Shown piece by piece: positions 41,250 through 54,311 of a stretch of DNA of 64,000 bases. The stretch covers positions 620,001 to 684,000 of the forward strand of contig NC_070573.1 of the NCBI RefSeq assembly GCF_026914185.1, read 5' to 3'. The translations under genes and the position numbers were made by a program. This DNA comes from Puccinia triticina. Taxonomy: Eukaryota > Basidiomycota > Pucciniomycetes > Pucciniales > Pucciniaceae. Under the pieces are notes generated by a model. That model saw only the letters and a list, made by a program, of their open reading frames with translations. It did no database searches and had not been told where the DNA came from. Position 1 is the first letter of the stretch; each line of letters opens with the position of its first letter.

Positions 41250-42961
41250 ACATATCTAAATTGGTTTGTTTTTCCAAGATGTTCCTAATGTAATTGATGT
41301 ATTTTGGGCTTGCCTGGAAAGAAAAACCAATTATTTAGGTCTTGGGTTCAATTCCCAGCCAAAAAAAGACTTTTTTTTGTCTAATTTTGCCCTGGTGGGC
41401 CTTTCTCCCAAAAATTCCTCCTCATGTCCTATGTATCCAAACCAGGTCCAAGTGGGAAAACACCAATTTTCCCACATATCCAAAACCCAGAATAAGCAAA
41501 ATTTACATGAGGCGGCTTGGTTGGGGCTTTCCCCAATCCAATACACAAAGGTCATGAAATTGTCTGTTGGGTGAGCAATCCAATCAACAGTATTGCCAAT
41601 AAAATCTGTGTATTGTAACAGTTGCAGTGTTGATGCTATCAATGCAGAGTAAGAAAATGATAATTATCAGTTTTTGCTTTCTGAAGAGTGATAAAATTGG
41701 AGCTTGCAAGAAAAGCAGGAGATTGGCTTGGCTGATAGCAGACAAAAGAACTGGATCATTCACTCTCAGGGGCTTAAGTGCCTAAGCAGGGAGACTTGAG
41801 GTGGTGCCAAAGTGCCAACTCACTTGAGGTGGGGCCAAAGTGCCAACACAAGGATTCAGGATGGTCAGGACCAATGGGTTGAATTACTTGGAGTCTAAAT
41901 AGCTTAATATATAGACTACATACACATAGATCAACTTGGGGGTGCAATGATTCAAGCATAATTAATAAGGAAAAGGATTCACAAGCATAGCGGACACATG
42001 AAACAGGTGACAAAATATCAAAAAGAAAAAATGGCTGGGAGAGCAAAGAAGAGTGAAATTCCAACAAAGAGAAAAAAAAAAAAACAGAACAAATTGGAAG
42101 AAAAATGGATCCTCCGTTCCAGCTGTCTCAGAAATCCTAAGACAAAACTGTATATTGGGAGGTAGCTGGTTTGATCACAGCTTGGGAAACCAAAAGCAGG
42201 AACTATAGTAGAAGCATATGGAACTATGTAAATATATTAACATCCAGCAACTGCTTGGACAAGGTTTTCCAAGCAGTTAATTTCACAGTGCCACGCTGCC
42301 CGGGTGCTTTAGTTCTAAAGACTGGACTTGTGGTTGATACATGCGGGACGGCGTCCCCCCTCCTGTTGCAGAGGGACTCATTACATAGTAGCTAAGTTAG
42401 CATCGCATGGTCCTCGCAGCGCCAACGGAAACCACCGGGCATACAGATCACCAAGCAAATGTTGTCCGGCGCGACCCGTGGTGTCATGCCGGCATGAGTA
42501 CTATCCCCCAGCCGCTCTCAACGTCGGGCAAAAACTTGCAGTCTATATAAGTGTGTAACAGACTCTTATTTATTTGGAGCTATGTATCTCGCTAAGTCTG
42601 CGCAATAGTTATTACTCCTGAAGCAAGGTTTCCCTTGATGTGGTGTATGAAGAAATACAATTTTGCAAGCTCACGACTACAGCATGCAAGGGTTTTACGG
42701 AAGTTCGAAGTCAACAAATGTGTTTCATTAACTTTGCCGGGATTAGTATTGCTTTTCCACGTGGCCGCCTGTGGCAACCTATTGCACAGCTAGCTGGGCT
42801 AATCTACACCATAAAATCCTGCCGCCAGATTAGAATTTCTCCAATCGACCTCTATTCTTCGCCCCCCAAAAGTTATTAATCCAGTCGACAATGGACAATT
42901 ATTTACAGTCATAAGAATATCTTAGCGCATACCAGTAAAAATAAAGAAACATTTCCTTAAG
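41250..42961. other. Repeats and upstream region of the next gene
   Basis: Contains family Q copy 2 (41505-41660, inverted relative to 38380-38590) and a T-arm-like 'tgggttcaattccca' at 41344-41358 that may be a tRNA-derived repeat. From 42450 onward the sequence is more complex and includes 'tatataagtg' near 42542, a possible TATA box for the gene at 42962, but far from it. No further gene is seen. Confidence 0.4.
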
Positions 42962-45900
42962 ATGAAGTACCCGTGGGTCGTTTCTATTGGGATTAACCTC
43001 TTGATAAATTTAGATAACTGTCCACCCACCGTTCTAGCAGCCTTGCGACCAAACGAGTTGGTTTCCCTACCACATGGTCCTCAACCCTTCGTGACAGGAC
43101 ACCCAGCCCCATTGACCCCGATGGGACATCCGCTAAACAATCAAATGCCCGTGTTGGGGCAACCAGCACTTTATTCACATTTGACACCAGAAGGATTTAT
43201 AACTTACACTCCGGTTCGGGTTGCGCAAAATTATCACACTGTGCCGTTTGCGGGGATGACCTATAACGGCTTTGTACCTCATGCAATACCTGGGCCCTTG
43301 ACAACAGGGGCAAACTATTATCCTGCTCCGCTCTTGCCGATTTTTGGATCCGGATATTCGCCAGTTCCAGTGTCTCCGGCGGGGATGGGGTTGGATATCC
43401 CGCAGCTCCAGTGGTCGGGGTGGGGTCAACAGGCTGGGCCCCTCTACACAGCTGATCAGCGGATGCTCTTTCCTGAGGCCCAGCTTAGACATAGTTCGCC
43501 AAATTTGCCACCTTTTGTGCAGACGGCACCTCGTGCTAACCCTCCGGGGCAATCCGTGGGACTGGCGGTAAATAATTCAGGAGATCGAAGGATTTACCCG
43601 CAGGTTAAACAAGATGCAGGAGAATCCAGCCATCAAACCCGTAGCTCAAAAGAATCCCTCACCTATTCCAAGCTTCCCAAAGAGGATGGGTCGTCGAGTA
43701 TGCAGAAAAAAACAGCCAAGGCTGACTCAGAGAGGGGGGAAACAGTTCCAGAACTGGCTGAATCACCTTCGCATCAAAATGAAAATTTGTCTGGCTCTTC
43801 ATCTATTGCAAAACATACTAAGTGGAAGTCATCTTCGCCTACAACCTCTAGAAAACTCGGGACTTCTAAGGGCACTGAGGTGGTGTCAGAAGAGATCAGA
43901 AGCTTGACCAATCACAATATGGAGTCTGATAAAGAGGAATACCAGAATAATAAGATATCTGGACATGGTCAGACTCAAGATGCTAAATCCTCAGTGGTGG
44001 ATAAAATTCTGACAGGTAAAATAGAGCTAGACAAGGTTCCAAATATTCCAACCACTGATCAAGACAAACGTCAAGGAACAACTGACAAAGTACAAATTGC
44101 TTCCCCAGAGGAGCCCAAAACTTCTAACAAATTTTCAACTGATATAGAGAACCCAAAAGGGGGACCTGATTCCAAGGACTTCCAAGTAGCCAAAGATGGA
44201 GATGGGAAAAACCATGAGTTTGACAGATCTGGAACCACTAGAGAGATAGGAGAACAGGACATGCAGATAATATATGAGTGAGCCATTCAAAGTGGAATCA
44301 CATCACTCTTGTTACCTTGTGAAATATTACAAAACAAAGCTCTGATAGACTGCTGAAAATTCTACTTTTAGGAAAGAGAATCCTTCTGTAAAATTGGAGA
44401 AAACAAATATTGAATCTGTGCCGAGGAGGCAAAGGTGAAAATTTCTGTTGATTATCTTCTGAAGTCATTCATTTGGATTAATTGTGATGCTCTTGCTGTG
44501 AAAAACTATTGCAATTTATTAGACAGCCAGGGAGGAAAAAGGCCAAAAAAACAAAATCATATATGGCAATTTTAGGAGAAGATTTGAAAGAAATCCAACC
44601 AGTACCTGAGAGAGAGATGGAGGAAATCAAACCAATAAATGAGTAAGTGATTTTTTGTACATTTGGATATTCAATATATACACAACCCCTCCCCCCCCCC
44701 CCCCCCCCCCTATCCCCAACCGGATGAAATACCTGCAAACTTTCATGGTGTTCTGACCACAAAGGCATCCCAGGGTGGTGTTGTTCAATCAAATGTCTTG
44801 CTTTTCTCAAAAGTAGGACAGCAGCTGACTTTTACAGACCTATGGTTAAAATAGAGCCATGAACAACAATGTAGAGAGAGAGGAAGAGCATATTAAAGAG
44901 CCAGAAAAATCACAGGAAGAAAAGGCTAGTTTTACTTTTGTTTTGTTTTGAGATCTAAAGTGAAACTCATCCAAGCTGATTGGGTTTTTTGAAGATCAAG
45001 CAGGGAGGTAACAAATCTGAATTACATAATGCAGTTTTGAAATCAATACCAAATGAAGTTGATTGCAATGAGAAGACAGAAAAGTGAGTCATCAAAAGTA
45101 TATTTTGAACATTCAAACCTGACTTATGAATTGTGATTGTGAAAAATTAAAACTACAGAGAAGAAGATATCCCTGCCAAAGCAACAAATACAAGAGTGAT
45201 AAGGTGAGTGTTACACTGATTTCCTTTGAGTAGCTCTTGGTAATCCTCTCTGTTTTCAAAATTTCTCTTTATTAAAAATCAAAGTAACAAACAGTTGAAA
45301 AAGCGGCTCAAGAAGAAAAAATTGATGATTGGCCAGGGACATACTGTGAGCCAAGAAAATCTTGAGCACAGGATGAAGTTCCAAGGACAAGACCCACTCC
45401 TGGTATCCCAGCTGAGGGAAACCAAAAAATTGCAAGCAATTGAGGGGTATGTGCAAAATTATCATCTCCATGCATTTGTGAAAGTTTCTGAATCATTATA
45501 TGTGTAAAATCAATAGTATCACCAATGAAAATGGAGAAGTAGAAGAAACATTGGAGGAACAAGATGCAAGTACTTTTTGCTTACTTTTATCCTCTTCTAT
45601 CAACTTATCTTATCATGATATCTTAAAAAAACAATTTAGGGAAATCACAAAAATGGACTTGAAAAACCATTGAATTCACTTCCATTAGAACCAGCTTTTC
45701 AGGATTCATTCAATGAATCTCTTGAACTTATCTATTATACCCAGCTATTTCCTAGAGTTTTTGGTCATGAGAGGCTTAACAGCCAAATTCATCTACGTGA
45801 ATTGATAGATGGTTTGAAATCACGCAATGATTTATTCACCAGTAATTTCAAAGCTCCCAGACAGAAAGAAATCAAGGTTACTTGGAACAAGCAACAGATC

Positions 45901-47043
45901 AAAATGTGGAAAAAATTAAAGCATCTTGAAGTGGATTACATGCACCATATCTCAAGTCACTTGAAAGCCAAAGATGTCCAGAAATACATTGAACTTGATA
46001 AAATTAAGCCAGAGCTGTTCAAAATGATGATCTATTTTGAGAAGAAAGATGAAAATTATCCCCCTATTATAATGAATAAAGTTTACAATTCTTTGCTTGT
46101 GGAATTGGATTCAAAAGAAGCCTACAGAAGAATGCTGACCCTTTCAAAGCAGTTTGCACAGATACTATCAAAACATCTGAGAAGGAAATTTAAGTTTCTC
46201 ATGCCACAAGTACCTGATCACATGCGTGATGTTGCTCAAGCTGGAGAGTATGAAAAAACATTCAATTTTTTTGGTTATTATGGGCTTAACGACAAAGGAA
46301 GTTTTAAAGAAAACTACAAACACCAAATCAACAAGGATTTATATGATTTTTGTTATCATTCTGAATTCCAGCCTCCAAACTCCAAGATCTCATATACAAA
46401 AAAGACTATCATCTATCATATTCTTGGTGAATATGAATATACAGATAGGGTCTCTCCAAGAATGCATTTTCCAACAGATGGATTTCACTCATCTTGGATT
46501 TCGCAAAGCAATTACATGAACCTCATCAAATCTGAAGATTTCATCAAAGCACTGGATAGTAATGGGATCAGCTTGAATCGAGTTTTGACAGTTGTTTTGA
46601 TTCTACAATTGGAAGAAGACAGTTTGAAACTCAATTTTTCACCAAGGGATTTCTACTACATGGCCAAAGTTCTTTATAAAATCATGACCCCCCAGAAGTT
46701 CAACCGGCTTGAATGGATGGATACGTCAGAAAGAAACTTCTTGAAGAACCATTATCAGGGGAAATATACTTCTCATCTTCAATCTTTTCTATCAGCATTT
46801 AAATGGATCTCTCATGGAGAAGCTTTGTTATCAAGCCGTGCTGCCTATTTATCATATGTCAATCCCCCAGATCAGGCAGCTAGAGAGACACTTCATCAAG
46901 AAATTCAAGAGGGTGAGTTTCTGAAGTTGGAAGATTCAATATCCAAACGTCAAGAATTCAGAACTGCATTAAGCTCTCTAGATCTTTGCTCTCCTCGGAT
47001 ACTTTTTGAAAATTTCAAACAAGTAGAAGAGTACTTGAATTAA
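42962..47043 (+). CDS. Large secreted protein of unknown function, 1090 aa, 9 exons
   Basis: Exons 42962-44277, 44372-44434, 44523-44642, 44855-44924, 44995-45083, 45159-45203, 45285-45446, 45517-45569 and 45689-47043 join to 3273 nt with frame kept throughout. The N-terminus MKYPWVVSIGINLLINLDNC is a likely signal peptide. Residues 25-200 are Pro/Gly/Tyr-rich, 200-560 are charged and low-complexity (Ser, Lys, Glu), and the last 450 residues form a dense, Lys/Phe/Tyr-rich domain (TQLFPRVFGHERL, HLRRKFKFLMPQVPDHMRD, PRMHFPTDGFHSSW) that I do not recognise. Lineage-specific secreted families of this build occur in Puccinia. Seven introns are normal GT-AG; the one after 44924 would start GC (GGCTAG), so that boundary is the weakest. 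Intron 3 contains 20 consecutive C (44691-44710). Confidence 0.75.
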
Positions 47044-48354
47044 AGTTTTAGTACTTAAAACCGGAGTCATGTTCCAAGTGTTGAGTACCAATTTGTCACA
47101 TAAGCATTGTTTTTTCATCATAAAGCTTGGGTTGGTTGGCACTATCAATACATGGCAAAGTGTCAACCTCCTTTTGATGATCTATTGCCTTCCTTCATGT
47201 TTTCTCATCATGTTAACTCTCTTTTTGTTCCCATTATGTTGGGCTTCTGGTGATTTGCGTAACACTTTTCTTACAAAGGTCATTGATTCCATCCTTCCTT
47301 ACTCATCAAATTCTGAGAATCCATTTGCATTTGTCACATCTATTTCCATACATATCATGCTTCTCTACTTTCTTTACCATAGATTCATGGGTCTTGAAGT
47401 TCAGTCAATGAATACACGCTAGTGTGATAAGCAACTGAAGCACACAAGAGGATTTTGTGTTCTATCAGTTGGTATTTCCATTCTTATAGGCTTCATTGTG
47501 ACTATTGTTAAACCGCCACCTTTGTGTTGTCAAAGGAATACTATCCTGGAAGTATTGATCCGATGATCTGTTGTTCCCACAATGTTAATTTCTTATGTGT
47601 CATGTGAGACAGGAAAAGGAACGCGCAACGTACCTACTCTTGATCTGATTCCCTCTCCTGGTAGCAGATGAAACCGGCTGAACAGGGCTATCGGGTACCT
47701 ATGTAAATACATTGCGAATTGAAGGAATCTTCGCGGAGCGTTGGATATTATGAGGAGGAAAACCATTTGGCAAAGCTCCCTGATCTCCGAAACAAACGCC
47801 ATTCTGGGCTGTTAAGTATGTCAATTGACAATACGTATTCCATCAGCTTTCCGCGTTCTCTTCTCAGAGGAGCTTCAAGGGAACATTCACAATATAGGGG
47901 TTTCCCCTGCGAGCGAAATAGTGCCATTTGGAGAGCTTGAGGCTTAGCTCGGCCGAGTTTTCTGTTCGTTCGTGAGTTCGTTGATCGTGCCTCCTCTGGT
48001 GTTAGCACGCTAGCTCGATCACCAGCGCTGAACATCTCAATTTACTTGCTTTGCGCATTTGATTCTGGGCACTGGGCAGCGGGGTGTATCCGATCTGCAT
48101 CTCCCTCGCGATCTGGATGGCTCTGGCCGGCAGCAACGAATAAATGTGTAATGGTCTTCTCGATCGGCGATTCGAATAGGGTGGAAGAAGTGTCAGGATG
48201 CCCTCCGATCGGGGACCCTCCCCCGGACGTACCCGAGACTGAAACATTTAAAACGTTAAGTCACCGGTAGCCTGTCAAGGTTACTCGACCAAACATCTCG
48301 ACTTGGTATTACCATATCACATCAAGAATCAAGAATATCCAATATCGAGCACCA
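47044..48354. other. 3' region and ERG1 upstream region
   Basis: Frames at 47069-47422 are hydrophobic but start-less and probably untranslated 3' sequence. 47600-48300 is CpG-rich, lies upstream of ERG1 and may hold its promoter; no gene is recognised. Confidence 0.4.
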
Positions 48355-50179
48355 ATGCTTCATCCGGAGTCCTACACCACCGTACCATCCGCTTCAATCT
48401 CAGTAAGCTTGTTGTTTTCCTCATTCATATTTTCTCCATGAGGTGGTTGACTGATTTGTATTGTGCTCGATGTGGTCTAGAAAGCAGCTCTAAAATCGTA
48501 CGATGCCATCATCGTTGGAGCCGGGATCGCTGGTAGCTCCCTAGCTTTCGCTCTCACCGACCCGTCCCGAAACAGGAATCGTCAGAGCGTACCGTCAGTG
48601 CTTCTGATCGAGCGTGACCTTCGCCAGCCGGACCGAATCGTTGGCGAACTTCTACAGCCGGGCGGATGTCTTGCGGTTAAACGGTTGGGTTTACGAGATT
48701 GTTTGGATGAGATTGAGGCGGTGGAAGTCAATGGATATGGTGTATATTGGGGAACCGATGCATCTCAGATTACCCAACTCGCATTGCCTTACCCTGGGGA
48801 ATCCGTACCCATGGGCTGGAAGGACGGCGCACTTTGGAACGGTAAATCTTCCAAGGGCCAACCCCCTAGACAGCAGGGTCGGAGCTTCCATCATGGTAGA
48901 TTTGTCCAGCGACTCAGGTGGAAGGCACATAGCCGCCCAACCGTCACCGTATTACAGGCTACCGTCACCGACTTAATCCGATGCCCAAAGTCAGATCACA
49001 TCATCGGAGTCACCGTCAAGTCACCAGATGAAGAAACTGCTTCCTTCTTTGCACCTGTCAACTTTGTCATGGATGGATGCTTTTCCAAGTTCCGGCGGAT
49101 GATTGCCCCCGAAGGATTCAAGCAACCGACGGTGCGCTCGCATTTTGTCGGCTTGCTCCTACAAACACCCGCCCCATTCGATTGTATCCCCCTGCCTGGC
49201 CATGGCCACGTGATCCTGCGCAAGAGAAATCCGGCCGATCAGGATGTAGTGGATGGTGAACCAGGGGTCGGTCCGGTACTTGTCTATCAAATCGGTACCG
49301 CAGAAACTCGCATGCTGGTCGATGTCCCGGGTGCCAAAGTGCCAAGCATTAGCAATGGAAGTCTACATGTCAGTATCTCAACTTGGGCGCTTCTTTAACC
49401 TCCTGAGTATCTACAAATGCCGCAACTAATTTATCAAAGAGGCATCCGACTTTCTTAGGCTTACCTCGAGAGACAGGTGGGACCCATCCTACCACGCAGC
49501 TTGCTCGAGACGTTTCAGGCGACTCTAGACTCTAGCGACCCAGATTGTCGATTGCGGGTGATGCCCAACTCGTATCTTCCTCCGCATCGTCAAGAGGGCC
49601 ATGCCGGCGTGATCCTGATGGGAGATTCTTTGAACATGCGACACCCCTTGACTGGAGGGGGGATGACGGTGGCTCTGTTGGATGTCGAAATCATCAGCAA
49701 CCTACTCGGCGAGCTAGATGGGTTTGAAGATTGGAATGCGATCGAAGAGAGACTGTCGATCTGGCATCAACAGCGGAAGCGCACCTCCACCTGTATTAAC
49801 GTCCTTGCTCAAGCGCTTTACAGTCTATTTGGCGCAGAAGGTAAAGCCTGGATTATCTCGTTCGATTGCCATTCAACCCCAGTTGGCCACTAACAGCACC
49901 CATCAAACACTTCTTCTTTTGGCAGATGACAATCTAGAGATTTTAAAAGAAGGATGCTTCAAATATTTTGAATTAGGAGGTAGACGGGTATCCGACCCGA
50001 TCTCGCTCCTTTCGGCATTAATACCTTCACCTATGCTCCTATTCTATCATTTCTTCTCGGTTGCATTCTATGCGATCTGGATCTTCACTCAACAAAACGG
50101 CGTAAAGATCAACAAGATGTTCCAAATCTTGTGGACTGCTTGTGTTACCATCTTGCCGGTCCTATGGGCCGAATGCTAA
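48355..50179 (+). CDS. ERG1: Squalene epoxidase (squalene monooxygenase)
   Basis: Exons 48355-48402, 48481-49368, 49459-49840 and 49926-50179 give 1572 nt, 523 residues, the usual length. The enzyme oxidises squalene to 2,3-oxidosqualene with FAD, O2 and NADPH, the first oxygen-dependent step of ergosterol synthesis, at the ER and lipid droplets. The FAD-binding GxGxxG is in YDAIIVGAGIAGSSLA, followed by LLIERDLRQPDRIVGELLQP. The squalene-epoxidase block reads FVGLLLQTPAP; the second FAD motif is MGDSLNMRHPLTGGGMTVAL. The C-terminus is hydrophobic (PMLLFYHFFSVAFYAIWIFT, FQILWTACVTILPVLWAEC), a membrane anchor. The start MLHPESYTTVPSASIS lacks a long N-terminal membrane segment. It is the target enzyme of allylamines. 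The second intron starts GTCAGT. Confidence 0.95.
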
Positions 50180-50672
50180 TTAATATATTCTTTTCTTGAC
50201 GTTTTCCTTTTTGACTTATTTGCACGAGCAGCTTCTTGAAATCATTTATTTAAAACTTACATAGATCATCTGTAATTTATCACTTGACATCCGTATCACA
50301 ATCTAGTCCGATCTCTTCAAATTCCTCCTAAATATACATACCAACCTAGTAATCTTTTCACTTCAGAATTCCTTGCCAATGTTTTTGTTGATGTGGGCTA
50401 AATAACTTGAATACTTTTTTTTGACATTGCACTGTTTCCTGATGAGGGACGAACTCGCTGAGCCGGTCATCCGGTCTCCCCGATATGACCGGGGAGTGTT
50501 TGAGGTCAGCTTGCCTGTGGTTGTTGCGGTTGTCGCCGGCTGATGGCCAACAGGGAAGATGCCATGAACCGACTACCTCGACCAACAACACGCCCACAGC
50601 CCTACTGCACGAGAGCCGGCTCCATCCATTGAATGTGCTGATCAAGTCGAAGGGTAGCTTAGATAGAGGGAA
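50180..50672. other. Intergenic between ERG1 and PAN5
   Basis: About 490 bases with no gene. The ERG1 3' flank is AT-rich with 'aataaa'-like words absent; the PAN5 side becomes CpG-rich from 50450. Confidence 0.4.
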
Positions 50673-52155
50673 ATGCGAATACATTGTATCGGACGTAAGC
50701 ACTGAGCCATCTTGATTAATAACAGCATCATTTGCTTAGCTTATGATGGCCCTCTTTCTCTTAGCTGGATCGATTGGCTCCCTACTCTGTTTTCATCTTC
50801 AATCGGTCACGCCGATTACGCTTCTGCTCCGCTCTCGTCAAGCTCAACATCGACGCTCTAGCCCAACCCTTTCGATTCAACTGGAGCATCAAGACCATAC
50901 AAGGACAGCCACAGGGTTCAGCTATGAGCTCCTAGGCAAGCAGCAACAGCAGCCTATCGAAAGCCTGATCGTGACCACCAAAGCCCCACACGTGCTCGAA
51001 TCATTGCAACGCGTTCGCCATCGATTGTCAGCCACCTCCACCGTCTTGCTCTTGCACAATGGTCTCGGGGTCGTCGAGGAACTCATTGAGACTTGCTTCC
51101 AGGAGCCCAGCTCGCGTCCCACCTTCGTACTCGCAACCACTTCGCATGGTGTCTACCGAATCGACAAAGGTCTTGCCGACGCCGAAGCCGGCTCTCATGG
51201 CCGGTTCTGTCACGCCGGCCTGGGTGATATCAGGCTAGGCGTATTACCCAATGCAATGATGAAAAATTGTCTAGAACGGCTCACTGGACAGACCAATCAC
51301 CCTTCGAGTAGCGACGATGGCCAAAATTCAGAAAACGATAATCCGATCCTGAATCCGCTCTCGCGGACGAAACCTGTCTTGGAGGAACATCTACCGGTCA
51401 TCAATCCGGAAACCCGATCGCTTCACCATACACTAACAAGCTTGTTGGACCCAGCGATAGCGAAGGAGTTGAACACCAAATGGCTTTCGATGGGCGCCTT
51501 CCAAACCTCAGCGCTGGTCAAGCTGACCGTCAATGCAGCTATCAACCCGATCAGTGCACTCCTGGAGACCCGGAATGAGGCGCTGCATCGAGAGAGCTCA
51601 TTCGATTCGCTTTCCCGACGGGTCTGCGAGGAAGCCAGTGCAGTCTTTGCTGCACAAGCTGGCCAGCCATTCCGCCCCCACCACCCTCTCTCAGCTTCCA
51701 ACCTCCACCGAGTCGTCACCGACATCGTCCTCGCCACCCGCGACAACATCTCCTCCATGTGCTCCGATATTCGCACCCTCGCCACTAACCGGATCTCCCC
51801 TCCAAACACACTTTCCAAGGCCAACCTCGCCCGCCTCGCTTCCTCTCAAGCCCCACTCAAAACACCTAACTACCAGGAACTCATCGACGGCCAAGAACCA
51901 AAATCGGTCAAGGAAACTAGCACTGAAATCGATTATATCAACGGCTACATTTGTCGCTTGGGGGCCCAATACGGCGTGGACACCCCTCTCAACCAATCGC
52001 TCTCTGACCTGATTAAACTAAAATCTGTGGCTATCAAACACGCTCAAGTCTTGCCTAAACTACCAAGAGTTAATCGCAGGTTGAAAATCAATAGACCAGA
52101 GACTGATCATCCAGATCCGCTCCACCAACAGCAAGAAAACAAAGAAGACAAATGA
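50673..52155 (+). CDS. PAN5: 2-dehydropantoate 2-reductase (ketopantoate reductase)
   Basis: A 22-nt first exon (50673-50694) joins the main exon 50765-52155; 1413 nt in total, 470 residues. Only this join restores the Rossmann motif: MRIHCIGPGSIGSLLCFHLQ, where GPGSIG is the NADPH-binding GxGxxG. The intron is 70 bp, GTAAGC...CTCTTAG. Family marks are VTTKAPH, LLLHNGLGVVEE, ATTSHGVYR, GLGDIRLG, then WLSMGAFQTSALVKLTVNAA and NPISALLETRNE, the ApbA C-terminal helices with the conserved Lys and Asn. It reduces ketopantoate to pantoate for pantothenate and CoA synthesis. It is longer than bacterial PanE (about 300) because of inserts near residues 180-230 and a charged C-terminal tail. Same strand as ERG1 but not functionally linked. 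Confidence 0.9.
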
Positions 52156-53488
52156 AAAACAAAAAACTTTTTTTTCTTTTGAATTAGCGGTGTTCAAGCA
52201 ACCATTCATAGTAACTCTTTGTCATACATCTCCAAAACCTTATCCTCTTTTTTGTTCTTACTTTTCTTTTCTTTCCGCATAATACATACCCGGTTGGAAT
52301 TAAAACAGATTCATCTTCTTTCTTCGGCTTCCATAGGCAGCTTCTCAATCACTTTCTTCTCTTGTAGTAATACTACATATGCACTAAAACGCAACTATGC
52401 AATACGACATTAATAGAAAGATCAAGAAAGTACGTGTATCTATGGAAGTAGGACTTCGTGGACAGAAAGCTATCAAATTACAACTGAAGTGAAGCTAATG
52501 TGTTATTGAGTGACGCGGGGTTCCTGTCCTGTTCACCGAAGCAGACCCCCCTGGGCCCTATCAGGCTAATATGCTATCATTACATTTTTCCAGAACTAAA
52601 ATCCTGACAATTAGGAACAGACATATGGCATAATGGTCATGGCTGCAGACTGCCAGTATGAGTTTTAAACAAGAATATGTCAACCCAATTCTGAATATGC
52701 ATTTACCTTTCGGGGCAATAATAAAAAAGACTTGGATTTCATCCCCTCTTCAGCTGCTGATTTGACGACGACATCAAGATCAATTGGATCAGGTATGGCA
52801 CCAATGCAGCCGATCTTGGGAGCCCAGGAAGTAAAAAGCCACGCAGCAAACTTCTAGATGTTTGGCATTCTCCAAAGCAACTGCTGGCCTTGATGATGCT
52901 TGTTTCTTTCGCAGCTCTGCAGCTCTGTCTGAGGTAGGCGTCAGTGTCGGGTTAGCAGTTCAGACAGATCACGGAAATGCATTCGCAGTAGACGTCAAAG
53001 ATGACCTGCTGGAGATAAAAGGGGTGCTTGAGACGTAAGAGCTCTTTAAACAAGAGCCTCCCGGCCTCTGAAGAATCCCCACTGGTCTCATGATCTGTCA
53101 TGTCCACTTAGAAACCTGATCATGTAACTTTCGGGATTGGGCCATAGGTACTGAGTTGACTGTTGCTCAGCGTATCATGGGTGCTTTCCTGCAACAAGCT
53201 CATATTAAGCGGTGAAAAACTGTTACTATATCTTACAAATTGGAGGTATAGGTGAGAGATGTCTCAACACACAACTTGAATCAACATTCTTATTCATTAT
53301 CTACCATTAATAATACCGTATTCAGCCCGCCCCAACTGGTTTACGTTACACAGCTAACTGTTCTGATCTGGTAAGTAATTCTTATCACTTGTCAAAATAT
53401 GCTTCCTTTAAACAGCAACCAAGATAAGTATCTTACTTGTTGAGTTGCTTCTTTTCAATGGAAAGCTCGAAAGTACTGGCTGATCAAT
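52156..53488. other. Intergenic, no gene seen
   Basis: No frame with recognisable features. The region just before 53489 contains 'gtaagtaattcttatcac' (53370) and several AG sites, so a non-coding first exon of the next gene is possible. Confidence 0.4.
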
Positions 53489-54064
53489 ATGAAGGATCAA
53501 ATGCACCGCGTATTCCTTGTCTTGCTTGCCTGTGTCATGATGGCCGATGTTAATGCCGCGATGCGACTTGTGAAATCAATGTCTATGCGGGCCACCACGG
53601 AGGGGGACAAGGACAGCGGTGCGATGATGATTGCAGAAAGTGAATCTCCTACGGCAATAATGATGGATGAAGCCAGCAGCAGTGGTGCGACGGTGGACGA
53701 AGAAACACCAGCCCCCGGCTCTCCTTCTAGGCCTGCGACAATAATCTGGGATGAAAGTGGCTCGAAAGGCCCAAAATGGGTCCTCAAAAGCCACGTAGAT
53801 AATGTTTCTTGCTGTGTAGTCAACACAAAGACAAAAAGGACCATTCTTGATCAAGTCGAGCTCGTGAAGGATAAATCTTATCCATTGGACGCCCAACTTC
53901 ATGAAGAAATGCTGATCACTTATAAATGGCCGGTCAGCCCCAAGCGCAGTGAACCAAAGACATCGAACTCACTTTCCAAAATCTTCCGTAGAAAGTTACG
54001 CTTCGATGATTTCAGAACATCAGACCAGTCTTCAGCTCCCTTTCTCCCTCTTTTTTTCCCATGA
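53489..54064 (+). CDS. Small secreted protein, candidate effector, 191 aa
   Basis: The frame begins MKDQMHRVFLVLLACVMMAD with NAA following, a signal peptide with probable cleavage after VNA. Starting at the second Met (MHRVFLV, 53501) would give a cleaner signal peptide; both are in frame. The mature part is Met/Ser/Glu-rich at first (MRATTEGDKDSGAMMIAESE), then has a core with WVLKSHVDNVSCCVVNTKTK and ILDQVELVKDKSYPLDAQLH, and a basic C-terminus (SKIFRRKLRFDD). Only two Cys, adjacent. No known domain. No intron is needed. CpG content is raised compared with the flanks. It is the last gene of this island before repeats resume. Confidence 0.65.
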   Translation: MKDQMHRVFLVLLACVMMADVNAAMRLVKSMSMRATTEGDKDSGAMMIAESESPTAIMMDEASSSGATVDEETPAPGSPSRPATIIWDESGSKGPKWVLKSHVDNVSCCVVNTKTKRTILDQVELVKDKSYPLDAQLHEEMLITYKWPVSPKRSEPKTSNSLSKIFRRKLRFDDFRTSDQSSAPFLPLFFP

Positions 54065-54311
54065 GCTGAAACAGCCTCTGTATTCTCATTCTGTCAACCT
54101 ATTATTCTGGGAGTTTCTTCTTCCATTAGTCTATCTCCTGTAACAGCAGGCTTCTCATATTTCATTCAGCCATCCAATTGATCCAACAGCTTCAATTTAA
54201 TTTACCTTTCACTTGGTCTCCAATGCAGTAGTGGCCTCTTATGTTCATACACAATATAATTCTGATAATCAATTATTTACACATTAATCTTTTGTTATCA
54301 CTGAGAAGTGC

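Noticed and set aside
47069..47422. 117-codon hydrophobic plus frame after the 1090-residue gene
   Set aside because: Starts just after the stop codon, AT-rich 3' sequence, no signal of its own.
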